NCBI RefSeq assembly: GCF_014287515.2
Contig: NZ_CP092473.1
Location: 1,267,001 to 1,331,000 of the forward strand
Length of the DNA stretch: 64,000 bases
Source: Roseburia rectibacter
Lineage (GTDB): Bacteria; Bacillota; Clostridia; Lachnospirales; Lachnospiraceae
Direction: 5' to 3'
Position 1 is the first letter of the stretch. The number at the start of each line of letters is the position of its first letter. A program made the position numbers and the translations under genes. A model generated the notes under the pieces. That model made no database searches, was not told where the DNA came from, and saw nothing but the letters and a program-made list of their open reading frames with translations. Positions 46,411-55,276 of this stretch are shown piece by piece.

Positions 46411-49056
46411 TTATTGAGCATCCCTTAATTGCTCTACAACACTGCATTTCGCTGCATTGTCATACATCATGCAAGGAATCAGCCACCCCAGCAGAAGAAA
46501 TACCGGAATTGTCAGCAGGACAGGCAGAATGGTGAATCGATACTCAAAGAACCAGAACATACTGCCCAGCATTTTTCCTGCAAGAGGTCCCACCGCCAGC
46601 GACAGAATAAAGGCCGCCGATACGGAGGACATTGCGTAAAACAATCCCTCGTAGATCAGCATGGTTTTGAGCTGCCGGTTCGTCATTCCTACAGCCTGAA
46701 GCACAGCAAATTCACGGCGGCGGGAAAGAATACTGGTCATCATGGCGTTGAAGAAATTTAAGAGTCCCACCAGCCCGATGATAGCACAGAGGATACCACC
46801 TACCAGAAGGAACATCTGCCGGAACTGAGCAAACTCAGAGCGAGCCGTGGCCTTGCTTTCATACATCAAGGGTGAAAACTCACCGGCAGTGAGCTTCGAT
46901 AGATATTGCTCTGCTTCGGCCTCGTCTGCGTCGTCTGCTGTGTCGAACAGGTAGAGCATCGGAATGGCCGCACCGCCGCTGTCCCTCTGTGCGGTATCCA
47001 CAGACAAAACTGTCTCATATCCAATACCACCATAACGATAACTCATGGAATACGGAAGCTCTACCAAGGCGCAGACCGTGTACTCTACATCTCTGGCTCC
47101 ATACAGTTTTTCCTGAAAGTACTCCTCCGGTGTATCTTCGGTGCGGAGTTCCCCGGTGCGGCTGTCGATATATTTCACATCGTCCGCATAGGTGGCGGTG
47201 ATCGTGTCTCCCACCTTGGGGTAGTATTCAGGATTGGGCAGATTACCGTAGTCATCTAAGGAAACCGCAATGGCAATAGCGTTATTGTTTGGCTCCAGCA
47301 TAGGAGAAATATCTCCGTCGAACACTTGCAGCTTGTCAAACAGGCTGTTATCCAGAGCCTCGATTCTGGTATCTCCCATCACCATATCGCCCCGGTGCTC
47401 CATGCGGCTCATATGGCTGTCCAACTGCTCAGCACTTTCGTACCTTGCATAGTCCTGCCGCAGAGCATCCTCCGTCATCCAAAGATATACGGGTTTTCGC
47501 ACAGCATATCCCGTGCCGGAAAGACTGGACTTTGTGTTTGCTGCGATCTCTTCGATCTGTTCCGGCGTGATGAATTCATCTGCCGGGTTGTAACGGAAAT
47601 AGTCGGGCGTGCTGACGATAAAATCGGCGCAGGTCATGAAGGATACATACTTCTCCATGCTGAAGCCGCCCACAAAGGCACACAGTGCATTGAACAGCGT
47701 CACCGACAGTGCCAGAGACACCACCACCAGCACCGTCTTTTTTTTGTTTCGTCCCAGATTGGCAAAGGCCATCTGATGGAGCTTCGCTCCCCGGGTGCTG
47801 CGCTGTTTTTTCTTGGTCTGCATCGCATCTGTATATTTGGTAGCCTCCACCGGAGAAACCCTGGCTGCCATTTTCCCGGGCTTGGAGCAGGACAAAAGCA
47901 CCGTCAGCAGGGCAAACAGCACGGAGCCAACAAAGATCACAGGCGAAGTGCTGATGGTGGTGATGCCTGCATCCAACTGGGTGGAGCGCAAGACAACAGG
48001 CACCAGAACAGCGCCAATGCCATAGCCCAACAGCAGCCCCGCCGGAATGCCGATCAGACAAAGCAGAAGTGCCTGCTGGCGAATGATGCGTTTGAGCTGC
48101 CGGGGCGTTGTGCCAATGGTTTTCAGAAGCCCGTAAAACCGGATATCCCCCGCAACAGAGATCTGGAAAATGTTATAGATGATAAGATACCCGGTGAAAA
48201 TCACCAGCAGCAAAAAAGCTGCTATGGCGATCACAAGTTCCGGATCGAGATGCGACTCCAGCTGGGATGAGGTATATCCCCAGTTGACGCCGATCCGGAC
48301 GCTGTTGGGATCGGTATAGCTGTCCCATGTGTAGCCGAGATCGGTATCCACCTGCTCCATCTGCCCTTGAATGTTTGTACTGGAAGCCATCATGACATTC
48401 AAATCGGTGCGGAAAGGCTGTAAACCTGTTTTCACTGCCTGCGCTTCGATGTCATCTGCGTAATCACGGCTGATGTTGATGTAATGAACAGGCATTAGTT
48501 CATCATAGTCCCAATAGCCCACCAGCGTAAAGGTATCTGTTACAGTAAAGGCGGTTTGATCCTTGTCCGTAATGGAATAGGAAACCGTGACCTCGGCGCC
48601 CAGCTCCGGCGTTACGCCAAGCAGCCGCAACGCTGCCGTATCCATGGCTACCTCTTTGCCGCTTTCGGGCATCCGTCCGGTAGTAGGGGTTGCATAGCTC
48701 CATTTAGTGCAGTTGGCATCCATGTAGCTGATCTCTGCAGGGGTTTTGGAAAAGACACCCTCCGCAGTGATACCGATTACCTTCCGTACCCCCGCAGCCT
48801 TCACCTTTGGGTGGGCAGCGATACGTTCCGCCTGCTCGGGGGAAACATCCTTAAAGGTACCGTGTGCATAGCCACCTACCTGCCGAAACTGGTAGGTTTC
48901 ATAACTGGCGTTCAACGACAAGACAATGGTGAACATGGACGTAAATAGCAGCGTTGTCAGCGCAATGGCAAAAATAGCGATCAGATTGCGGCGACGGTTC
49001 GCATAAAGAGATTTTAAGCTGAGCTTTCGAATACATTTTCTGTTTTTGACATTCAT
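46411..49056 (-). CDS. ABC transporter permease, FtsX type
   Basis: An 881-residue permease with two FtsX-like membrane regions. One N-terminal helix (about 25-45), a large external domain, then helices near residues 265-400; a second external domain (about 470-740) is followed by the last three helices (LLVGGILCAIIGLVGLLNF onward). This layout fits MacB/Vex/BceB-like transporters of peptides or lipids. GTG at 49065 lies inside the ribosome site GGGAGG, so the ATG at 49056 is used. Paired with the upstream ATPase gene and a two-component system: probable antimicrobial-peptide defence or signalling exporter. Substrate unknown. Confidence 0.85.
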   Translation of the reverse strand: MNVKNRKCIRKLSLKSLYANRRRNLIAIFAIALTTLLFTSMFTIVLSLNASYETYQFRQVGGYAHGTFKDVSPEQAERIAAHPKVKAAGVRKVIGITAEGVFSKTPAEISYMDANCTKWSYATPTTGRMPESGKEVAMDTAALRLLGVTPELGAEVTVSYSITDKDQTAFTVTDTFTLVGYWDYDELMPVHYINISRDYADDIEAQAVKTGLQPFRTDLNVMMASSTNIQGQMEQVDTDLGYTWDSYTDPNSVRIGVNWGYTSSQLESHLDPELVIAIAAFLLLVIFTGYLIIYNIFQISVAGDIRFYGLLKTIGTTPRQLKRIIRQQALLLCLIGIPAGLLLGYGIGAVLVPVVLRSTQLDAGITTISTSPVIFVGSVLFALLTVLLSCSKPGKMAARVSPVEATKYTDAMQTKKKQRSTRGAKLHQMAFANLGRNKKKTVLVVVSLALSVTLFNALCAFVGGFSMEKYVSFMTCADFIVSTPDYFRYNPADEFITPEQIEEIAANTKSSLSGTGYAVRKPVYLWMTEDALRQDYARYESAEQLDSHMSRMEHRGDMVMGDTRIEALDNSLFDKLQVFDGDISPMLEPNNNAIAIAVSLDDYGNLPNPEYYPKVGDTITATYADDVKYIDSRTGELRTEDTPEEYFQEKLYGARDVEYTVCALVELPYSMSYRYGGIGYETVLSVDTAQRDSGGAAIPMLYLFDTADDADEAEAEQYLSKLTAGEFSPLMYESKATARSEFAQFRQMFLLVGGILCAIIGLVGLLNFFNAMMTSILSRRREFAVLQAVGMTNRQLKTMLIYEGLFYAMSSVSAAFILSLAVGPLAGKMLGSMFWFFEYRFTILPVLLTIPVFLLLGWLIPCMMYDNAAKCSVVEQLRDAQ

Positions 49057-49071
49057 CGTAGCCACCTCCCG

Positions 49072-49743
49072 TTAGTTCTGGGAGACGATCCGACCATCTT
49101 CGATACGGATAATGCGGTCTGCCATCTGCGCAATTTCTTCGTTGTGAGTGATCATTACGATTGTCTGGGCGAACTTTTGACTGGTGACTTTCAAAAGGCT
49201 CAATACATCCTGGCTGGTTTTGGAATCCAGATTGCCGGTGGGTTCATCTGCCAGAATGATAGCGGGTGCTGCCGCCAGCGCACGGGCAATGGCTACTCGC
49301 TGCTGCTGACCGCCGGAGAGCTGATTGGGCAGGGCATCCAGACGATCATCCAGCCCAAGTGTCTGTACAATTTGCTGTACGAAATCCTTATTGACCTTGC
49401 CACCGTCCAGCTCAATGGGTAGAACAATATTTTCATACACATTCAGCACCGGAACAAGATTATATGCTTGGAACACAAAGCCGATTTTCCTGCGGCGGAA
49501 GATGGTCAGCGCTTCCTCCTTCAGGGAGAAAATATCCTGTCCGTCCACCATGACCGTGCCACTTGTAGGGCGATCCAGCCCGCCCAGCATGTGCAGCAGC
49601 GTGGATTTGCCGGAGCCGGATGTGCCGACAATTGCAACAAATTCGCCCTTCTTTACACTTAAATCAACTCCATCCAACGCATGAACTGCGTTATTGCCGG
49701 AGCCATAAATCTTTTTCAGGTTTTTTGCCTGTAAAACTTCCAT
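49072..49743 (-). CDS. ABC transporter ATP-binding protein
   Basis: A 223-residue ATPase of the LolD/MacB type. Walker [10 protein letters not shown] (about residue 40), Q-loop [12 protein letters not shown], signature [15 protein letters not shown] and Walker [13 protein letters not shown]. The open frame starts at 49830, but ATGGAGG upstream shows that GGAGG serves the ATG at 49743. It abuts the permease gene (15-base gap). A hairpin with a T-run sits in its leader. Confidence 0.93.
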   Translation of the reverse strand: MEVLQAKNLKKIYGSGNNAVHALDGVDLSVKKGEFVAIVGTSGSGKSTLLHMLGGLDRPTSGTVMVDGQDIFSLKEEALTIFRRRKIGFVFQAYNLVPVLNVYENIVLPIELDGGKVNKDFVQQIVQTLGLDDRLDALPNQLSGGQQQRVAIARALAAAPAIILADEPTGNLDSKTSQDVLSLLKVTSQKFAQTIVMITHNEEIAQMADRIIRIEDGRIVSQN

Positions 49744-49760
49744 AAATGAGTACCTCCATG

Positions 49761-49807
49761 AAAAAATCTGTATGTATGAAAGGAAATCATCCTTTGATAC
49801 ATACAGA
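49761..49807 (-). terminator. Hairpin with T6 in the ABC leader
   Basis: On the minus strand, TCTGTATGTAT / ATACATACAGA arms (with inner AAAGGA/TCCTTT) at 49807-49767 are followed by T6 at 49766-49761, then the ribosome site. It can terminate kinase transcripts or act as an attenuator for the ABC genes. Confidence 0.7.
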
Positions 49808-49839
49808 TTATCGCATAGGAATCTTTCCACATTCTTTCC
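49807..49839 (-). promoter_or_regulatory. Candidate regulated promoter of ABC genes
   Basis: A -10 box GATAAT (49812-49807) directly precedes the hairpin; the -35 is poor. Two direct repeats GGAAAGA (49839-49833 and 49828-49822), 11 bases apart, overlap the -35 position, as OmpR-type regulators bind. Confidence 0.5.
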
Positions 49840-49878
49840 GGCGGAAAATGAAATCTAACAGTTTTGATAGAATTGTTG

Positions 49879-50778
49879 TTATTTCGGCAGAAATATGGAA
49901 AACGTACTTCCTTTTCCCGGAACGGAAGCAATCTTGATATAACCTCCCTCGCCGGATATGATCTGTCGGGCAAGGTATAAGCCGATGCCGACCCCTTCCT
50001 GCTCCTGAACCGCCTTTGAGCGGTAAAAGCGAGCAAATATCTTCGCTTGCTCAGTTTCCGGTATGCCTGAACCGGTATCCGATATATCGATCCTTGCAAA
50101 CATTTCGTAACTTACGGCAGAAATCCTGATTGTGCCATGCTCTGTATATTTGATGGCGTTGTCTACGATATTCGCCAGCGCTTCCGCTGTCCATTTGAAG
50201 TCGAATACAGCAAAAGCATCTGTATCCTGCATTTGCAAAGACAATCCTTTTTCAGAAGCCTTGGCAGTATATTGTTCTACCACACTTTCAAGCAGCGGCT
50301 GCAGCGCTGCTTGCTGAGGGGAGAGTGAAATGATCCCGTTTTCCAGTCTGGAAAGCTTTACGAGAGAATCAATCAGAAATCGCAGCTTTTCCGATTGTTT
50401 GTACAGCGCCTCCACATTTGCCTTCGCCGATGCAGGCATAGTTTCCTCCATCAGAAGCTCGCTGTATAACAGCAGGTTTGCAATCGGCGTTTTTGTCTGG
50501 TGGGAGATGTCCGCAATCAAGGTTTTGATTTTGTCTTTTTCCTGCGCTATGTTTTGAGAAGATGCTTCTGCGGCGGAAAGATAGTGCGCAAACTTCGTTT
50601 CCAATGCAGATAGCCGGCTTTCATCAAAATTGGTTTCAGAAAAGGAGCCGGTCATGGCAGCGTCCAGCATCCTTTCGATTTCTTCCATCGTTTTTCTGAT
50701 CTTCCTCCGCTCCCATAATACAGCAGCTATCGCCGCCAGAAAACATAGCAGTATGATCACAATGCCGGTTTTATTCAT
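49879..50778 (-). CDS. Sensor histidine kinase
   Basis: A 299-residue kinase with a single N-terminal membrane helix (GIVIILLCFLAAIAAVLW) and no sizeable sensor domain. The phosphoacceptor is in ADISHQTKTPIANL; N box ALANIVDNAIKYT; G boxes DTGSGIPE and GVGIGLYL. Kinases this small usually sense through a partner transporter. Its start overlaps the regulator's stop region by eight bases. Acts with the response regulator and ABC transporter. Confidence 0.9.
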   Translation of the reverse strand: MNKTGIVIILLCFLAAIAAVLWERRKIRKTMEEIERMLDAAMTGSFSETNFDESRLSALETKFAHYLSAAEASSQNIAQEKDKIKTLIADISHQTKTPIANLLLYSELLMEETMPASAKANVEALYKQSEKLRFLIDSLVKLSRLENGIISLSPQQAALQPLLESVVEQYTAKASEKGLSLQMQDTDAFAVFDFKWTAEALANIVDNAIKYTEHGTIRISAVSYEMFARIDISDTGSGIPETEQAKIFARFYRSKAVQEQEGVGIGLYLARQIISGEGGYIKIASVPGKGSTFSIFLPK

Positions 50779-51448
50779 CTTTTGTCACCCAGCTATAACC
50801 GATTCCGTAGATGGTTTTAATGTATTTCTGTGCGCCAAGCTTATCCCTCAGACGCTTGATCGTAACAGACAAAGCATTTTCATCCACATATTCTGCGCCA
50901 TCTGTCCAGATCCGGTCGACAAGGTCTCCACGGGTCATGGTTCGACCACGGTTTTCAACAAGCAGACGCAGTAATTTTTGTTCTGTTTTACTCAATTCCA
51001 CTTTTGAATCTCCCACATAAAAGGTCATAGACTCAAAGTCAAAGTGAAATAGATCCATATGGAACGGCGCATTTTTATGGTTTGACGCTTGCTTTCGCAG
51101 TTGGGTATTCACCCTTGCACGCAAAACCGAAAGAGAAAAGGGCTTGGTAATATAATCATCAGCGCCTCTCTCCAGTCCGTCTACGATGTCCAGATCGGTG
51201 TCGTTGGCAGTCAGCAGAATAACAGGAATTCCGGGCAGGTTTTCCTTGACCTCCCGAAGCAGCTCAAGCCCGCTGCCATCCGGCAGATTGATATCCAGCA
51301 GGATCAGGGATACACCGCCGCAAAGAAGCTGTTCCTTCGCCGTTTTTAGGTCTTGGCAGGATATAATCTGACGGTCATCTGCTTTCAGTGCTTTACTTAA
51401 ACCCTGATTCAACCCTATATCATCTTCAATAATCAATAATTGTTCCAT
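50771..51448 (-). CDS. OmpR-family response regulator
   Basis: A 225-residue regulator: receiver domain with acidic pocket IIEDD and phospho-Asp in LILLDINLPDGSG, conserved Lys in DDYITKPF, then a winged-helix DNA-binding domain (SKTEQKLLRLLVEN, VDENALSVTIKRLRDKLG). An upstream in-frame start (51472) is less likely than the ATG at 51448, which follows GAGGGAG. Probably drives the ABC genes through the repeats at 49822-49839. Confidence 0.92.
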   Translation of the reverse strand: MEQLLIIEDDIGLNQGLSKALKADDRQIISCQDLKTAKEQLLCGGVSLILLDINLPDGSGLELLREVKENLPGIPVILLTANDTDLDIVDGLERGADDYITKPFSLSVLRARVNTQLRKQASNHKNAPFHMDLFHFDFESMTFYVGDSKVELSKTEQKLLRLLVENRGRTMTRGDLVDRIWTDGAEYVDENALSVTIKRLRDKLGAQKYIKTIYGIGYSWVTKDE

Positions 51449-51464
51449 GTATCTCACTCCCTCG

Positions 51465-51560
51465 TTATTCAAAGGCCACCATTATTTCCTTGGGTAATTT
51501 TTCGTTCTCACAGTTCAGAAGATAGGCGATTGCTCTGCTTGCAAATTTGTTTGTTTTCAC
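51465..51560 (-). CDS. 31-residue small protein
   Basis: A short frame of 31 codons: VKTNKFASRAIAYLLNC then ENEKLPKEIMVAFE. Its GTG start overlaps the TGA stop of the sigma-like gene (GTGA), and the response regulator starts 16 bases after its stop. The tight coupling and amphipathic, protein-like composition support a real gene. Function unknown. Confidence 0.5.
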   Translation of the reverse strand: MKTNKFASRAIAYLLNCENEKLPKEIMVAFE

Positions 51561-52636
51561 TGTATCCCAATCGGCAAGCAAAAGACCTCTGCCTTTCCGT
51601 TCTCAAAATCTAATGATATTTCGCCCCATTCGCCGTCGCAGTCTGCCTGATATTCGTAGATTGCGGCGGCGATTTTCTTTTTTCGCTTGGTCTTGGATTT
51701 CTGTTTTAGCCGGACTGCATGGATTGCGCCCTCGGCAACCAACAATTCCGTCAACTTGTCCACTGCTTTTCGGTAGGCTCGTTCTGCACCGCTGGCTGTA
51801 CTGCCCTCAAACATAACCGCCAGTTCTTCAAAGGTGGGGCGGTCTTTCCATGAGCTGACACGCCCACAAGTCATGCAAATTGCTAACCGTTTTTCGAGCA
51901 AGGTCTGTTCCCGGTAATTCAGTTTCTCAAATGCCTGCTGCACCTTTTCTGCTTGTATGCCGTTCCAGAGGATATCGGTATAGTTCCAGCTATCGTCAAG
52001 GGCTACATCCTCGCCTGTTTCCTCGCCGTTCTCGTCTGTCACATAGAATGGCTGCTGATTGCGGATTCCACGGACAACTTTCAGATATTCTTCCGCAAGG
52101 GCAAGATCGCAGTTGTATTTCTTGGAAAATTCGTTGACCGCATCCTTGGTATTGTGGAACAGCCAAGCCATTGACCGCACCATTTTGTAATTGGTCAGAG
52201 AGGACACCGACCATTTTTCTTCGCCCATGCGAAAACGGAGCATAGCATCCCGGATGAACGGGAAAATGTATGTAGCATACTCTGCACCCTTGGCAAGGTC
52301 ATAGTCCATCAGCTTTTGGAGCATTTGCTCCCGGCAGGAGAGCTTTATATCTATAAATCGGTCTGTGTCATACAGATCGCCGCCATCCACACCGAGAAAG
52401 TCTTTGATGCGCTTGTTAAGTTGCGGCTCGTAGTAGTGTAGGAAGAATGAGAAATATATCAAATTCTTTTCCTGCAAGGCAGACAGGATATATTCGTTCA
52501 GATTGCCTACCGCTGGAGGCTCCGGTTCCAGTTGGAAGATGCGCTCTGCCGCATAAGGAATGATGCCGTCACCGTGCGGATTGACAGCGTGTTTTGGTAT
52601 GTATCCGGTCATGTCCCATGAAAAATCACTCAGCAT
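51557..52636 (-). CDS. Sigma-70-like element protein
   Basis: A 359-residue protein. The middle (about 75-175) recalls sigma-70 region 2 (RFIDIKLSCREQML, KGAEYATYIFPFIRDAMLRFRM, WSVSSLTNYKMVRS), and the C-terminal region (LTYREQTLLEKRL-like NYREQTLLEKRLAICMTCGRV, TFEELAVMFEGST) resembles region 4. Similar genes occur on Firmicute conjugative and mobilizable elements. GGAGGTG precedes the ATG. It may direct transcription of element genes; this is inferred. Confidence 0.6.
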   Translation of the reverse strand: MLSDFSWDMTGYIPKHAVNPHGDGIIPYAAERIFQLEPEPPAVGNLNEYILSALQEKNLIYFSFFLHYYEPQLNKRIKDFLGVDGGDLYDTDRFIDIKLSCREQMLQKLMDYDLAKGAEYATYIFPFIRDAMLRFRMGEEKWSVSSLTNYKMVRSMAWLFHNTKDAVNEFSKKYNCDLALAEEYLKVVRGIRNQQPFYVTDENGEETGEDVALDDSWNYTDILWNGIQAEKVQQAFEKLNYREQTLLEKRLAICMTCGRVSSWKDRPTFEELAVMFEGSTASGAERAYRKAVDKLTELLVAEGAIHAVRLKQKSKTKRKKKIAAAIYEYQADCDGEWGEISLDFENGKAEVFCLPIGIQ

Positions 52637-52680
52637 AGCGCACCTCCTTTCGGTTCTTTCTCTATCAATATCGACAGTAA

Positions 52681-53313
52681 TTATGCATCGAACTTTTTGT
52701 TAGTAGTATTATTTTCGTCGTCCATCATATCACTTAGCACGGCAAAAGCTTGGCTCAGCGGCACAGCCTTAGAAGTCCAGTTTTTCAAACTAAACAAGTT
52801 GGAAGATTCATCAAACACATCAAATTCGTCTGTCCCATCAGTGATTTTCTTCAAGTACAACATTTCTATCAAATACAAAGCTCCCAAGATATTTAGTACA
52901 TTCTCCTGCTTTGCTTGCTTCAACTGCTCATAGCGGTTGTGCTTGACATCTGTAAATGCTCCCCACCATTGCAACGACTGTGCGGGCTGGGTAATATCCC
53001 AATTCATAAACGGTTGTATTTCGATATCGTATTCCTGTACACTGATTTTTTGATTTTTTATATCCGGTGTGTTGGTCAAAATATACTGTGCATAGTCTGC
53101 AACCGTTTTTCGATCCGTTGTATTGAAACCGCAAAACTCTTTGAATACAGTATCCAACTCTGCCCCTATGGCTTGAATTAAGAGGGCATATCCGTTAGAA
53201 AATGCATCAAAATTGTCCTCATGTAGTTCTACAAACTCTATTGATTCAACAAAACGCTTTTCGAGCATTAAGTAGTATTTCCAATGATTCTGACTAAGTT
53301 CTTTTCTATTCAT
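52681..53313 (-). CDS. Unknown cargo protein, AT-rich
   Basis: A 210-residue, mostly helical protein of unknown family. A tryptophan-rich segment (QSLQWWGAFTDVKHNRYEQL) followed by ENVLNILGALYLIEMLYL is its most notable part and recalls HEPN-like or abortive-infection proteins, without a clear match. Base composition is visibly lower in G+C than its neighbours. Its ATG overlaps the stop of the gene before it by eight bases (ATGAATAG), so translation is coupled. An in-frame start at 53343 is not needed. Confidence 0.6.
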   Translation of the reverse strand: MNRKELSQNHWKYYLMLEKRFVESIEFVELHEDNFDAFSNGYALLIQAIGAELDTVFKEFCGFNTTDRKTVADYAQYILTNTPDIKNQKISVQEYDIEIQPFMNWDITQPAQSLQWWGAFTDVKHNRYEQLKQAKQENVLNILGALYLIEMLYLKKITDGTDEFDVFDESSNLFSLKNWTSKAVPLSQAFAVLSDMMDDENNTTNKKFDA

Positions 53314-54433
53314 GTTTGTCCCTTTCTTTGTATATTTTTGCACTTGCTTCCTTTTTCAAAGCCGCCTGGTCCATTTCTTTTTCATAAGCTCCCTTGGCAT
53401 AGGCTACATTGCTCAATGCCCGGAGCATCTTATCTTTTGCCAGCTTTTTCATAACCTCTGCAAGATCAGCGTCCAGAGTACCACGCTTCACATAGCGGTT
53501 TATGGTGTTCAGCCGTTTCTCATAAATCTGTTTCACCGGATGATCGTCCGCAAGCTCCCGTTGTTCTCTGCCTTTCAGGTTGCCGATCTGCCGACAGGTG
53601 CGGTGCAGCTTGTCCCCCGGTGCATAGCCGCCACAGTATTTGGCGTGCCGTGCGTTGGTGGTCAGAAACCACTTGCCGCAGATTTTGCATTTCTTCGGTG
53701 CATGACCAACACACAGGCCCTCAAAGAGATCAGACCGGAACATCCCTACAAAGGATACATAGTGCATCCGCTTGACCAGCTTCGCAACTTTTTCGCCGGG
53801 ACGGATGACGGATACATACTGAACGGAATTGTTCAGGGTAGACATCCAGGCATTGCCTTCCGTGATGGAAAACTCCGGCGGGAAATAGCTGCCGAACATT
53901 TTTGCAAAACCCTCTGCGGTGCGGTCTGCTTCGTTGCCGTCTGTTTTTTCTGCAAAATCAAGCATGGCCGTTTGGTATTCCCCAAGGGAGTATGCCAGAT
54001 GCCCGAAAACTGCGGTATAGCGTTGGAGCATCATCGCATCGGTAAAGTTCTGGATTTCTTCAAATTGCAAAGAATTGGTTGCGGCTTTTATGGCAAACTC
54101 CACATATTTCAGCGCATTGTCCACAGTAAAGACTTTTTCAATCCGTTCTCTGTGCTTTGAGATATTCATATAGGAGAACGGCGGTGTTTGACTGAGAATA
54201 TCGAGCATCGTCAGAGCAGCTTCCTTTGCAATAGGACAGAGTGCAGAAGCATCCTGTCCGGCGTTTAATATTCCAAGCAGCAGATTGATTTTCTCGCATT
54301 GCTCGTTTATTTTTGCAATGGTATTCACAGGAACATTCAGTGCATCACAGGCAAGTGTACCGACAGGAAATGTTTTGCTCTCATATATGACCGTATCCTG
54401 CCAGAAATCCAATGTCATCAATTCTTGATTCAT
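53306..54433 (-). CDS. DUF6076-like element protein with zinc-finger motif
   Basis: A 375-residue protein, helical in its first 230 residues, then a Cys/His cluster (CKICGKWFLTTNARHAKYC, later TC) typical of a zinc ribbon, and a basic C-terminal tail rich in Lys and Ala. Such proteins are common on Clostridia mobile elements and are of unknown function. GGAGGG precedes the ATG at 54433; an upstream start at 54460 is less likely. Divergent from the primase gene. Confidence 0.65.
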   Translation of the reverse strand: MNQELMTLDFWQDTVIYESKTFPVGTLACDALNVPVNTIAKINEQCEKINLLLGILNAGQDASALCPIAKEAALTMLDILSQTPPFSYMNISKHRERIEKVFTVDNALKYVEFAIKAATNSLQFEEIQNFTDAMMLQRYTAVFGHLAYSLGEYQTAMLDFAEKTDGNEADRTAEGFAKMFGSYFPPEFSITEGNAWMSTLNNSVQYVSVIRPGEKVAKLVKRMHYVSFVGMFRSDLFEGLCVGHAPKKCKICGKWFLTTNARHAKYCGGYAPGDKLHRTCRQIGNLKGREQRELADDHPVKQIYEKRLNTINRYVKRGTLDADLAEVMKKLAKDKMLRALSNVAYAKGAYEKEMDQAALKKEASAKIYKERDKHE

Positions 54434-54447
54434 GCTTGCCCTCCTGT

Positions 54448-54562
54448 CCTGTTTTTTCATTTTTCTAATTATATCATGTAAATGTGAAGAAATCTACGTC
54501 CTCAGATAAGTTGTCCTGTTTTTTGAAACAGGCTTGTCCTGTCATTAGCCTGTTTTTTGAAA
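54448..54562. repeat. Direct repeats in primase upstream region
   Basis: CCTGTTTTTT occurs at 54448, 54515 and 54549; the last two extend to CCTGTTTTTTGAAA with 34-base spacing. Candidate iteron-like or regulatory repeats. Confidence 0.5.
54468..54496 (-). promoter_or_regulatory. Candidate promoter for element minus-strand genes
   Basis: On the minus strand, TAGATT (54496-54491) and TATAAT (54473-54468), 17-base spacer, 35 bases before the DUF6076-like start. Confidence 0.45.
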
Positions 54563-54589
54563 AATCCGTCATAACCATAATAGAAGGAG

Positions 54590-54621
54590 CGAAGCACCTG
54601 CCAATCACGGCGGGTGCTTCG
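54590..54621. repeat. Hairpin upstream of primase gene
   Basis: CGAAGCACC (54590-54598) pairs with GGTGCTTCG (54613-54621). No T-run follows; might be part of an origin or a leader structure. Confidence 0.45.
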
Positions 54622-54655
54622 TGCTTTCCAGAATATTATGAACGGAGGGTTTTCT

Positions 54656-55276
54656 ATGACAATCTATGAAACCATCAAGGCGGCAATCAGCGTCAAGCAA
54701 GCCGCCGAACACTACGGGCTGAAAGTGAGCCACAACGGCATGGCTTGCTGCCCGTTCCACAACGACAGGCATCCGAGCTTGAAGCTGAATGAGGACTATT
54801 TTTTCTGCTTCGGCTGCGGAGCCAAAGGGGATGTGATCGACCTTGTGGCAAGGCTGTTCAATCTGAGCAGTTATGAAGCAGCGCAAAAGCTGGCTTTGGA
54901 CTTCGGGCTTGACCCGAAACCGCCCACTGCCGCAGCTATGGTCAAGCCGAAGCGTCCCTATATCCGTCAGTTCCGGGAGGATGAAATGCTGTGCTTCCGG
55001 GTGCTGACGGATTATTTGCATCTGTTGGAAGATTGGAAAGTGCGCTATGCTCCCAAGACACCGGAAGATGCTCTGGATGACCGTTTTGTGGAAGCCTGCC
55101 AGATGCACTGCCATATCGAATATATGGCAGATGTGCTGACGGTGGGTGATCTGGAAGAACGGGTGGCATTGGTGGACAAGCTGATGCAGGACGGCAAAAT
55201 TGCTTTTCTGCAAGAGTATACCGCACGAAAGAAAAAGGAGGTGGCGCACCATGGCGAAGAACCGGAAAACGCCTGA
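54656..55276 (+). CDS. CHC2 zinc-finger primase-like protein
   Basis: A 206-residue protein whose first 80 residues form a DnaG-type CHC2 zinc finger: CCPFHNDRHPSLKL then FFCFGCGAKGDVIDL. There is no TOPRIM catalytic core, so it is only the DNA-binding part of a primase. The open frame extends to 54614, but GGAGGG lies just before the ATG at 54656. It overlaps the helicase gene by 26 bases. Together they likely replicate the excised element. Confidence 0.85.
   Translation: MTIYETIKAAISVKQAAEHYGLKVSHNGMACCPFHNDRHPSLKLNEDYFFCFGCGAKGDVIDLVARLFNLSSYEAAQKLALDFGLDPKPPTAAAMVKPKRPYIRQFREDEMLCFRVLTDYLHLLEDWKVRYAPKTPEDALDDRFVEACQMHCHIEYMADVLTVGDLEERVALVDKLMQDGKIAFLQEYTARKKKEVAHHGEEPENA

Noticed and set aside
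47326..48270. 314-codon frame opposite the ABC permease
   Set aside because: Antisense to a clear permease; rich in His, Gln and Arg as expected from a shadow frame in GC-rich DNA.
53312..54160. 282-codon frame opposite the DUF6076-like gene
   Set aside because: Antisense shadow with Phe/Cys/His-rich sequence, no ribosome site.
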